Shown: in pieces, positions 43,463-53,458 of the stretch
Layout of the letters: the number at the start of each line of letters is the position of its first letter
Position numbering within the stretch: the first letter of the stretch is position 1
Origin: Scilla litardierei
Taxonomy: Eukaryota > Streptophyta > Magnoliopsida > Asparagales > Asparagaceae
Reading direction: 5' to 3'
NCBI GenBank assembly: GCA_030789695.1
Contig: CM061132.1
Span: 161,120,817-161,184,816, forward strand
DNA length: 64,000 nucleotides
The notes under the pieces: generated by a model
Seen by the model: only the letters and a program-made list of their open reading frames with translations
Database searches by the model: none
What the model was told of the DNA's origin: nothing
Program-made: the position numbers and the translations under genes

Positions 43463-44780
43463 TGTTGGATATTGGCCTTTAAGCCCAATATAATTTTGAT
43501 GATTAGCACCGCATTATGTTGTTGCTGCCGATGACTTTACATGTTTTAGTCACGGATTTATTAATGGAATATCTTGATGGAGACAGAGCAATGGATGCTT
43601 GGGATGATGATCAAGAGCAGAATGTTAGCTCAAGGCAATTGCGAATCATGCACAAGCTTTAAACAATAATTTCATGCTTTTCTTTGTGTAATTTACATTT
43701 TATTCTTTAATGCTTTTTATGCCTTGTGGATGCATTCGTTCTTACCTTAAACACTTTTCAAACTCGGAAAAATATTTTGAAAAAGTTTTGAAATGATTTA
43801 AAATAATTTTCCCAATAATCTTGAGGTTTTATTTATGTATCAGTAAAATAGTCTACTGTTTTATAGTAGGGGACGACTACTTTCTGAATGAAAAACATGA
43901 TTTCCTTTGTTGCCCCAGATAGTCGACCGTAGCTTTGCTGGTAGTCGACTACCATTATATAGGGAGTCGACGACCCATAACACATTGATCAACTACACGT
44001 AACACATCGGTCGACTACTGGCACTATTCACAGCTCAGAAAACACAGTTTCGCATTTCTCGCAAAGCTATTAAAAGAGTCGTTAGTAGGGCATTTTAAGG
44101 AGCGATTTTCAACTATTTTTTTAGAGCTATTTAAGCTTAGTTTGCTGGGATATTTGGCATCTATTAATAAGCATATTTTCAAGATTTACAAGCTTTTCAA
44201 AAGTTTTCTCTTTCTATCTTTCTCTTCAAAAGAGTTATGCTTGAGTTTTGATCAAAAAGAGTTTTTCTTTCAAGCCTCAACCGATCATGGACTTGGTTTT
44301 TCACTCATTCTAGCCTTCATTGCATATGGTAAGATCATCTACAAGGCTTATGTAAAAGTGTTAATTTATTTATATTTCATTTTAACCTAGCTCTCGGGCT
44401 GTGAGAGCATATTGGAGGGTTTTACTCCAAATTGGAGGGCTTACTCTATATTAGAAGGGATTACTCATTTGTATCCTGATTTAGGGATTGTCCTCGTGTT
44501 TTAGTATTGGTGCCCCGGGTAGGGTGCATTTAGTGGAAATCTACGTATTGGTGCCCCGGGTAGGGTGCATTTAGTGGAAATCTACAACTCGGATTTACAA
44601 GGGTGGGATTGGAATATGCATAGCCAAACTAGTATATATCTTGTGAATGTGATTGCCCTTGTATGTATATTGTTTGTGTTGCAATTATTTTTTCATATTT
44701 GCTTAATTAATTTTAATTAGCATTTTTAATTGTCACTACACTATTCAACCCCCTCTAATGTAGTATGCGGGATCCTAACA
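43463..44780 (+). repeat. Sirevirus-like 5' LTR
   Basis: TG...CA ends, with the primer site immediately after. It includes several AGTCGAC/GTCGACTAC words between 43860 and 44010 and a 41-bp tandem duplication (44504-44544 and 44545-44585, GTATTGGTGCCCCGGGTAGG...). The left boundary is inferred from TGTTGGATATTGG. Confidence 0.6.
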
Positions 44781-44820
44781 ATTGGTATCAGAGTGGGTTG
44801 GAAGCATACAAGCAACTACT

Positions 44821-46855
44821 ATGGCGTTTAGAACTTCATCTCTATCCTACGAGAAAGGACTATCAACTGTTCGACCACGGCTCTTCAATGTCACAAATTA
44901 TCCATAATGGCAGATAACGATGATGATTTGGTTGAAGGAACAAGAGCTTTGGGACATCACCGAATCTCCATAGCACGAGAAGCCCACGGTGAAAAGACAA
45001 AGGTGGGTAAAGACATGATAAAGTACAATGATAAGGCGATGACGGCGCTTTATTAAGCTTGTGATACGAACGAATTCAACCGCATTTTGATGTGTAAGTT
45101 GGCGAATGAAATTTGGCTTCTTTTGGAAGTTACCCATGAGTGGACCTCAAAGGTTAAGAAATCCAAACTTAGTGTTTTTGTATCTAAATATGAATTGTTT
45201 AAGATGCAGGAAGGAGAGAGCATTTCGGAGATGTTTACTAGGTTCATCGAGATCGCAAATGCTTTAGAAGCTCTTGGGAAGAATGTATCACAAGAAGATA
45301 GGGTGACGAAGATTCTTAGCTCACTCACACCTCAATGAGAATAAAAAGTCAATAATAATGAAGAGTCCAATGGTATGAGCAAGTACACCGTGGAGGAGTG
45401 CATTAGAAACTTGATGGTTTATGAGATGAGGCTACAACACAAGAATGATTTCAAACCATCAATGCCCATAGATAAATAAAAGGGGATTGCATTCAAGGTC
45501 GTTGATGACAAGAAGAAGACGAAGAATACATCTCAAGAGAGGATGAAGGAGATGATGAAGCGAATGATGAAGAAGACGGAGTTGATTTGGATCTTGCCAT
45601 CAAACTCTTGAAAATAATGGATCTGTCTCAATGTAAAAAAGCTTTGAAATTAATTTCTAATACAAACAAAGTTTTTCTTAGCTGTTATAATTCTGGAAAG
45701 ACGGGACATTATGCAAATAAGTGCCCAAAAAGAAAGAAAAAGAGAAATCCAAGGGTAAATGGAAGAAATCTTGGAAAGGAAGAAAACTAAGCATCATGTA
45801 CTTATTGGGACTTGGGATGATTCTTCTTCCGATGAGAAAAGTGAAAACGAAAGCAGAAAATAAGAAGAACGTGTGAATGCCTACACGTCCATCATATGTA
45901 GTCTGGATTCCTTCTCAGATTTGATGAGATCGACTCGGAGAGATGATAGCTAAAAGGCCAATAAAAACATATGTCTTATGGCGATTGGTGAAGTTTCCGC
46001 ATCCTCAAGTGAAAGTGAAGAGGAGAGTGAAGAAGAGAAGGAAGAAACCATGGAGGATCTTCAGAAAAATAAAAAGGTATTATTTGCTTCCCTCAAGAAA
46101 CTAGGTAAAGCGCTTACTTCTTCACAAGCTAAGCATGATATTTTGTTAGCTAGTCAAGAGAACACTCCGTCTATTGTTGTTGAATCACATATGCATGCTA
46201 CACACACCTTAGGTGATAGTGAGAAAGAAATACTTCTTTCTCAAATCAAGGAACTTGGCAAAGAAAATGAGGATTTGAAAGCCAAGAACCTTGGGTTAGA
46301 ATCTCGCATTTCTACACTTACTTTGAAATGCAATGAGGAATCCTAAAAACTTCAAAAGTTTGTGTCATCTGGAGATTATCTCAATGATTTGCTTAAACAA
46401 CAACATCCGACAAATCATCATGGGGGTCTGGGTTGTATCTCAAAGATTGGTTCCCAACTCACCACATTTTCTTTTAGGGATAGACAACGATCTTATCAAG
46501 CACCTAAGAAGATGCATCATCCTTTCTTGTACAACAACACCAATATTAACAAGAAGCTTGTAAAACACAATGTTGAGAATGAGTATCAACACAATTCATT
46601 TTATGCCAAGAGGCAAGCCGTTCACAATAGACATGCTAAGAAATTATTTTCTACACACAAGCATGCATATCCCTCTACTTTTCATGCCATGTCTCATCCT
46701 AGGGTCACTTGTTTCAAATACCAAGGTTTGGGACATTATGCCAATGTTTGTCCTAAACGGATGTCAGACAATAGAACTAGGAATACCACGAGACTTTGGA
46801 TTCCTACCAATGTGGAGTTACATGAGAGGGAGCCTATATTCGTTCACTAGTTAAT
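44821..46855 (+). pseudogene. Sirevirus-like gag, broken
   Basis: Segments in order are an N-terminal region with several stops (44821-45086) and a capsid helix region (45087-45338) with WLLLEVTHEWTSKVKKSK and EGESISEMFTRF. Then comes a zinc knuckle with CYNSGKTGHYANKC (45690), the second Cys replaced by Ser, and an acidic coiled coil (45978-46346). A C-terminal frame (46362-46850) has CFKYQGLGHYANVC, again a CCHC with its second Cys lost. Stops and shifts separate the segments. Confidence 0.75.
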
Positions 46856-46860
46856 GATGT

Positions 46861-47509
46861 TATTTGCTTTAGTGATTTTGTTAGGAAATCAACTCATCTT
46901 GGGTTTGGTGGCCTAATGATTAGATCCACACATTTGACTATTTGGTTTGGATGTTTGACTATTGCATATTCTTTTGCATCCAACCTATGTTTGTTTGATT
47001 TCCCTTCATTTTGGAAATATTTTCAATAGTTTCTTGGCAATGTGAACTCTGGGTTTGCTATGTCATATATGCATTCGTTATACCTGTATATTATTGGCAT
47101 AGTTAGCACACTAACTAGGTCACACTTTTAATTTTGATGATGACAAACAAGTCACATGCTACTAATATATTTGTTGAGCGATTTTTAGATTAAAACAAAG
47201 CTACATTGACCGAATGGTAATTTGGTAATTTCTACATCGTTCAACTTGCCCTAATGATGCTCAAAGATCAATATCCATGGACAAAGCTGTTACGGCCTTA
47301 AGACCGGCCCAGTGAATAAAGGCCCAAATAATTGAAGCCCAATCTTCAACCATCCAGAGCAAGAACGAACCTGGATGAGAAGCTCGCCCCACCACTGGGA
47401 AGCTCACCTTGCCGAACAAGAAGCTCGCTGTCAAAGTCAAGAGAAGAGCTCGGCAACCCGTCTTTAATGTAAATATTAAGGGGTGAAAATTTACAATATT
47501 CACCTGTAA
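46861..47509. other. degenerate retroelement sequence
   Basis: GTTAGCACACTAACTAGG...TTTTGATGATGACAAAC near 47100 resembles the start of a Sirevirus LTR. From about 47250 the sequence looks like an LTR or leader of the adjacent Tat-like fragment. Neither boundary can be fixed. Confidence 0.35.
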
Positions 47510-48020
47510 TCACTCAGCTAGCAAGGCAGATCCAGATTCAGTAGTTTTCAGCAGAAAAGTCCCTACAGATTTCAGAATTGCAAAATGATGATTGAATATT
47601 TTATATGTTTTAAGTAGTTTTAAAGTCAATTCAAAGTGCGTACGCCACGATCTTCCCATCATGAGATTGGATGTCTTTGCCAGCTCCACTACCTGATTTG
47701 GTCGCCGGTCCATCCACGTGCATGACCCATACATTGTCGTTCTTTGAGGAGATGTTAGACAGATTATTAGTAATAAAATGGGTTGAAGGAAGAGTTGATA
47801 TCGAGCCAACGGCTGCTTCCTCTGTGAAAGGTGGATCATCCATTGTGCAGTGAGCAATGAAATCTACAAGAGCTTGCCCTTTGATGGCCATCATTGGCTT
47901 GTAATGGATATCGAATTTGCTCAGATCAACCCCCCAGTTCAGCATCATTCCCGACTGATCTAGCCTTTTAAGGTTCTGCTCGAGCTGAGAATCGGTTAGG
48001 ACCAGGATGGTGTGGTCTTG
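47510..48020 (-). pseudogene. Ty3/gypsy Tat-like RNase H fragment
   Basis: The minus strand reads LNWGVDLSKFDIHYKP, IKGQALVDFIAHCT and, further on, VWVMHVDGPATKSGSGAG. This is the end of the first RNase H and the start of the second, archaeal-like RNase H that marks the Tat/Ogre branch of gypsy elements. Frame changes and lost acidic residues show a dead remnant. Confidence 0.7.
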
Positions 48021-48179
48021 AAAGTATGGTCACAATCATCTGGCAGTGTAACGCTCTGCTCTCCAGGATACCTGGGAAGTACAAATCAGTCCCATGTTCT
48101 CCCAGAGCAGCAAGTGTTACGAAGGAGAAAAGAAAAAGAACAAAAGAAACCAGCAGGCCAATTCGTACTGCGGGGGTAA

Positions 48180-49344
48180 TGATCGCTGCTTATTTTACAC
48201 CTTTTTCCTGCATGTTTGCATGTCATTTTGATCGCCCATATTGTGTTTTTCACGATTATTCGACGATATCATGTTGTTTTTCACTATTTCTTGTTTTTGT
48301 CAGATTTCAGGAAATATGGAGCGATTTGGAGCAATAAATAAGATCAAGGGACTTGCACGCATACCGGAGCGTCGTCCATGGCCCTATCGAGGAGCTAGCA
48401 ACGTTGGAGGATGAGTGGAAGAGGAAGAAGTTTGATAGAATCGACGAGTAAGCAAATAGGAGAAGATGTGACTCCGGAAACAAGCCACTCGGCCGAGTGA
48501 AGGGACGTACTCGGCCGAGTACAACTGATACAAGAGCACCCGGAGTCAAAGTCCACTCGACCGAGTGAATGATCCCACTCGACCGAGTGGAGAACTTCAC
48601 TCGTCCGAGTGGGTCAGAGCCTTCTGATGGGAAACATGCCAGATTCTCTGTAATTTTGCGAAGAACAGCAGAAGACTCACTCGGTCGAGTGAGAAGGTCC
48701 ACTCGACCGAGTGACAAACTCCACTCGGCCGAGTGATGCAGAGCGCCAGACCCCCAAAACCCCCGACTTATCTGTTTTATTTGGGTCTGTCACTCGGCCG
48801 AGTGACATTTTCACTTGGCCGAGTGGCGCAGTCTGTCTGTATCGCGAATTAAGATTTTGGGCTGCACCAGAGGCAAATCTGTCAGGATCTTTTGGTCGTT
48901 TTGGCTTGTATTTAAGCCTAGATTTTATCCTAAATTATGAGGAGGCCAGAAATTAGGTTTTAGCTTAATTCTAATTGTAATTCCCTCTTGGAGATTGAAG
49001 AACTCGGATCTGGTTTGTTCTTTTTATTGAAATTTCTTATTTTTATGATTTGTTTTCTTCCAACTATGAATTGTTATATGTTTTTATTCGTTGACATTGT
49101 TATTGCTATGATGAATTGTGAGTAGTTTCGTTGTTCTAGGGCATGAGGATGAACCTTATGGATCCGATTTTAGATTTGTGATGAACGAATTAATTTGTTG
49201 CTAGAATTGATAGAAGGTTAGGTTGTGATTGATTTATTACGAATAGTTAGGGATTTCTATCGAATTGGGGTTTGCAAGAGATTGGATTCATATCGATGGG
49301 AAGGCCCAAATATTCGATTTAGATTTATAATCGAGATTCACTAG
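48180..49344 (+). repeat. Athila-like 5' LTR, left part
   Basis: Starts TGATCGCTGC and carries the palindrome array (48486-48825). A plant promoter-like GTATTTAAGCC lies at 48909. It continues after the nested element at 55282-55845, where the shared GCAAGAGATTGGA words (49274, 55291, 55347) confirm continuity. The base run just before it, CGGGGGTAA, looks like a polypurine tract, unexpected on the outer side of a 5' LTR. Confidence 0.7.
48486..48825. repeat. phased array of a 14-bp palindrome (CACTCGGCCGAGTG)
   Basis: Ten copies start at 48486, 48508, 48554, 48576, 48598, 48678, 48700, 48722, 48791 and 48812. Consensus is YACTYGRYCGAGTR with CACTCG/CGAGTG arms. Inside the clusters (2, 3, 3 and 2 copies) the spacing is 22, 22-22, 22-22 and 21 bp, about two turns of B-DNA, while gaps between clusters are 46-80 bp. 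Spacer sequences are unrelated, so this is not a simple tandem repeat. Confidence 0.95.
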
Positions 49345-51164
49345 TGGTGGGCTCCGAAAAGGTGCTCTCTCTCAAGCGCAAGAGTCCGTACAAGTAGTAA
49401 AATCTGGGAGTCCAGATGTCGAATCCACGGGAAGAAATCTGTTGCAACCACAATTCAAATCAAATAGAAATCCTACGGAAAGAAACTAACCACTTCAATG
49501 ATGATGGCGATGGTGTGAAAGTGCGTGATGGTGATGTGCGAACAAAGAAATTCGTGTATGAAAATATCTATAAAAAGTATGCACATGGGTATGGGTTCGT
49601 TAGGATCAATGATTCGTATTAATTTGGTTGACAAGTATAACGCAATGAATTCTCCTTTTGGGAGCAATTCACCGGAAAATACTCAATATAACTCAATGAA
49701 TTCTCCTTTTGGGAGCAATTCATCGGAAGATACCCTTTTGGGGGTTAAATCACAATATTCAATAAGATCGTCGCTAAAGTTATAATACGATATGAAACTC
49801 TCTTTTGGAGAGATCAACACTACGGTATGAAACTCCCTTTTGGGGAGATCAAAACTCACCCTTTTGGGGCGATCATCAACTAAATCAATTCTTTTGGAAT
49901 ATGAAAAAGTCGATTTACGAACAAAGATTACAATTTTAACGACGTTTAACGATTTAGCACAAGGATATTCAACCAAACTAACACAAATCACATCCCCTAA
50001 CTACTCCATACCATGCACAAATAAGTTTTAGCTACTCATGGTGCAAGAATAAACAAGTTTCATAGAAGAATACATCAATTTAATAGCCAAATACAATAGA
50101 AAACACCCAAATACGGGGTAAAAGTTGAAGAAAATATCACCAAAAATCCAAGCTAAGCCTCCAAACTCTCTGAAAATAATAAGAACAGCCTCTGAAATTT
50201 TACAGAATTTTACAGAGGGGAAATACGGTTTCTAGAGCCTCCAATACGCCCAAAATATGCCCCAATCTGCTTGTATACGCACAAAAAACCCTAAAATACC
50301 TTATATACGCTCATTGCGGGTTTAGTGTGTGTTAACGGGTCTAAACCCGCACCAATATCGCGCCCGAACCCGATCCGCCGAGCGGATCAAATAATAGCCG
50401 CACATCGCAGCGGGATTTAACCACAGGACGCCACGTGCACTTTAGGATTCGAGCGCCGTTCGAATTCGGGTTCGGGTGAATGCTGGCCGTCCGATCGTCG
50501 CAACGTGAGATCTCGTCCGCTCGTTCCTCTTTAAAATTCCCCCGCCGCCGCTTCGTTTTGGGCGCTTCGGGCCGTTAGATTTCGATCGGACGGATGACGA
50601 ATGGCCGCGTCGACTCGCTCGCTGGACCGTCAGATTAGGCGGGAGAGCGTTGCGATGAGGCCACGCGTCCTTTGAGGGTGTGATCCGCAGCTGTTATTTT
50701 GCGTGGATGAAGGCCGTTGGATCTCGATCCAACGACGAATATTTAGCCGCGTCGTTCTCAATCGATTTCGAATGCGGGGTCTGCATAGCCGTCGGATCTG
50801 GCGGTGAGTGCGTGGATGGCTGCCACGTGGCATGCTGTGATTGGCTGGCGACCGTATTTTCGTATTTCCTTGCGTATTTCTCCATTTAATTGGTATTATG
50901 CATTCAAAAATTCACAGTAATTAGCACAGATCTCAGAAAAATACAAATAAATAGTCGTTGGGATCGTGAGATCGAGATAAAGCTAGGAAAAATATAAGAA
51001 GTGCAGAAATGCGTCGTTAAATGATGTTTTGTGCTCAAATAGTGTGTTTTCTCTAATAAATAAATGTGTAGAAAATACGTATGAATTAGAGAACAATGTA
51101 GCATCACATGAGCACAAAATAGGGCTAAATGGGGGGTTAAATATGTAATATTGAACCTGAATCA
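49345..51164 (-). repeat. 3' LTR of TR-GAG element
   Basis: TGGTGGG...TGAATCA on the plus strand. It contains the CTCCTTTTGGGAG array (49652-49870), and a GC-richer region at 50340-50850 with GATCCAACG / CGTTGGATC inverted words. Open frames at 49416-49785 and similar are duplicated in the other LTR and are not genes. Confidence 0.92.
49652..49870. repeat. CTCCYTTTTGGGGAG imperfect-palindrome array in TR-GAG LTR
   Basis: Six copies at 49652, 49703, 49732, 49798, 49833 and 49857, each with arms such as CTCC/GGAG or CTCCC/GGGGAG around TTTT. The same set is present in the other LTR from about 53764 to 53980. Spacing is irregular (24-66 bp). Confidence 0.85.
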
Positions 51165-52479
51165 CACACCCCAACTAGCGATTTGCTAGTCTCTAGCAAA
51201 AAGAGCGATAAATACGGATGAATAATAAAACAATAAGTTCATTCAAATTGCTCATGGCATGGCTCAATAATATGCATTCCCACATGATCTTGACCATCAA
51301 TATACACATCCATGAACAAAATCAATCACATGATATTTTCTCTAATTTAGTATGAATAAATAACATACAAGCATCGTTTTGCGCAAGCGAATGTATAGCA
51401 CGTCGTTATATTCCAGTTTTCTTGTTTCCAAGGAATTGGCCTATCAAAATAATCATTCAAGATATGGGTATTGTAGTTGCTTAGTATATTCATCATTTCT
51501 TTTCTTTTATTCGTTCTGCGTAACGCACATCAAGCAACATTCGCAGAAAAATGTATAACTTGGATCGCTCCATCAAATGAGTGAGTTTCTTGTCAATGGC
51601 TCCCAAATCAGACGATAATAGGGCATTAGGCCAAAAAGGACCACTCGGACTGTACTACTCAAGCCAACCAAGTTATTTATTAGTGACATACTTATTCATT
51701 CATTTTTCTTCATTCATTTTTCATTCATTTTTCTTTTCTTTTCTTTCTTTCTTTTTTTCTTTTGTAAGCAACTCAACACCCATTCTTTGAATATAAACAT
51801 TAGTAACAAAGGCCAAATTCCTCTTCAACTTGAAGACTATTCTTAAAAATCGTGTATACTTAAGCTTTTTCATCACATTAGCATGCATGAAATGAATTCA
51901 AACTATTTTGAGATATTAATCATAGAAATTGAAAATTTTCATAAATAGCATATTAACGAAAAATTCCATGAAGGAAAAATAAATTAATCAAGCCATAAAC
52001 AATTTTTAGAACTCAATTAATGCGTAATCATCCATATTTGAGGCATATGAAGAGTTTTAAAATGATGAGATTTGGTGATTTATTCTTCTCAAAAAAAAAT
52101 CCTAAGGTCTCATACACACCCCCCAACTAAAGATGGACAATGTCCTCAATGTTGAAAGGGGTACGAGATTATTCAAGCAAGCAACCTAGAAAGCATATAA
52201 AAACTACACTACTGGAAAGAACACACCGTGATCAAATGGCGGATCCTGAATCTTTAATGGTGGAGGAAGTTGTTCTATTTGCTCCTTGCGCTCCTCGGCG
52301 ATTATTCTTCCTCCAAAAACTAATTTGGACCCCATCAACACAACTCCAAGCATCTCTATAAGCTGTTTGCCAATGTCCTGCGAGAGATGAGTTATGTCAG
52401 TCCAAATTAATTTAAGATTCCTTTCAATAAAATTATTCCAAACGTAGTCATCAAAATAAGTGAAATGAATTAAAGCAAG
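51165..52479 (-). other. TR-GAG untranslated 3' internal region
   Basis: This lies between the gag stop and the 3' LTR. It has pyrimidine-rich tracts (51700-51765), AT-rich sequence and no coding frame above background. On the minus strand it ends with GTTGGGGTGTG next to the LTR start, a plausible polypurine tract; a second purine-rich tract is at 52118-52125 (GGGGGGTG, minus strand). Confidence 0.5.
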
Positions 52480-53325
52480 TTAACGACTACTCCCTGAAAG
52501 ATTTGCACTACTCTCTGTACGATGCTCGATCGTTGGGGAGAGGGATAAATGATTTTGGGACAAAACTGGAGGAGGGCATGGTTCTGACTCCATGGCGATA
52601 ATCTCAAAACCCTTGTCCCTAGCTGTCTCCTCCTCTCGTTCATCCAAAATTGCTAGCTCGTCATCTCTTTTGCACACACTTTCTGCCATGTGGATATTTA
52701 TATTCGTGTCCTCAACGTGACATGGCTTGCTCGATATACCTGCAATAGAAGATAAACTCGTATTAGATTCTTTAAGTTGAATATCAAAATAATTATTTTC
52801 TTCTAAGCAAGCGGCAATCAAATTAAGATCTTCAATGGATTTCTGAATCTGCCGACTCCGAGCAAGGAAATTCTCATGGAATTGATGGGATGTGGCCTCC
52901 TGTGTCTGAATAATCAGGTAAGCTTCCTCTTTCAAGGATTGCAAATGTACGTCTACGCTTTGCTCTTCTTGATCGAGGCACGAAGGCTCCGTTGAATCGC
53001 TCTCTGAAGTCTCTTCCATGGTTTCTTCATTTTCTTGCAGAGACTCCATGTATTCCCACGCCTCTGTCGGCGTCATGCCTCCCAAGAATTCCTGCAGCTG
53101 TGGTCGTAGTCCATCTAGGAAGGACGCCATAAGCTCTTCATGTGTGTACCCATGCTGCGGATAGCTCGATATAATGTCTGTGAACCTCCTCCAGGCCTGA
53201 AAGAAAGTTTCACAGTTAGTTTGATTAAAATTAACAATTTTGAGCTTCTCCATTCTATGTTTGTGTGCATTAGCATACCTTGCATCATACAGATTGTTTG
53301 TGCAATAGAAGTTCATATATTCCAT
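52480..53325 (-). CDS. intact gag-like protein of TR-GAG element (281 aa)
   Basis: An uninterrupted frame from ATG at 53325 to stop at 52480. The first third shows gypsy/Athila gag hallmarks: NFNQTNCETFFQAWRRFTDIISSYPQHGYTHEELMASFLDGL, the QxxETFxxAWxRFxxL...CPHHG...FYxGL pattern of the retrotransposon capsid domain. A segment GGMTPTEAWEYMESL follows, then a Glu/Ser-rich acidic region and a helical stretch. No zinc knuckle is present, so RNA binding may depend on other parts or on a helper. Of the retroelement proteins in this window, it is the only one in an undamaged frame. It is the capsid-type protein packaging the element's RNA (inference). Confidence 0.85.
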   Translation of the reverse strand: MEYMNFYCTNNLYDARYANAHKHRMEKLKIVNFNQTNCETFFQAWRRFTDIISSYPQHGYTHEELMASFLDGLRPQLQEFLGGMTPTEAWEYMESLQENEETMEETSESDSTEPSCLDQEEQSVDVHLQSLKEEAYLIIQTQEATSHQFHENFLARSRQIQKSIEDLNLIAACLEENNYFDIQLKESNTSLSSIAGISSKPCHVEDTNINIHMAESVCKRDDELAILDEREEETARDKGFEIIAMESEPCPPPVLSQNHLSLSPTIEHRTESSANLSGSSR

Positions 53326-53435
53326 TTTTTTTAAAATTAAAATAAAATAATAATAAAAAGTTTATGTACAGTAAAGTGGAAAGATCTCACTGAAGGTCTT
53401 CTGAATGAAATAAACCGTAGTCACAAACCATTCCT

Positions 53436-53452
53436 CCCCGGCAACGGCGTCA
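53436..53452 (-). other. TR-GAG primer-binding site
   Basis: The minus strand reads TGACGCCGTTGCCGGGG, six bases after the LTR, an Athila-type site with one change (TGG to TGA). The junction AGTTTTTG-CGC-GTTGCCGG is shared with the surrounding Athila-like element at 55846-55866. Confidence 0.8.
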
Positions 53453-53458
53453 AAAACT

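Larger units (their letters stand above)
43463..46860 (+). mobile_element. Sirevirus-like copia element, LTR plus gag only
   Basis: A probable 5' LTR (43463-44780, TGTTGG...CCTAACA) is followed directly by ATTGGTATCAGAG, the initiator-Met primer site (44781-44793), and by a degenerate gag extending to about 46855. No protease, integrase or reverse transcriptase follows. The zinc knuckle followed by a coiled coil and a second CCHC-like motif is the extended gag of the Sirevirus/Maximus lineage (inference). No matching 3' LTR is seen. Confidence 0.65.

Noticed and set aside
48486..48825. CRISPR-like array
   Set aside because: Repeats are 14-bp palindromes with 7-8 bp spacers in clusters, in a plant retroelement LTR; length, spacing and context do not fit CRISPR.
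49416..50031. Candidate small proteins, also at 53530-53898
   Set aside because: Identical frames occur in both LTRs of the TR-GAG element and are LTR sequence, not genes.
52480..53325. The intact gag as a host gene
   Set aside because: It lies between LTRs with a primer site and TSD, and its sequence fits the retrotransposon capsid domain.
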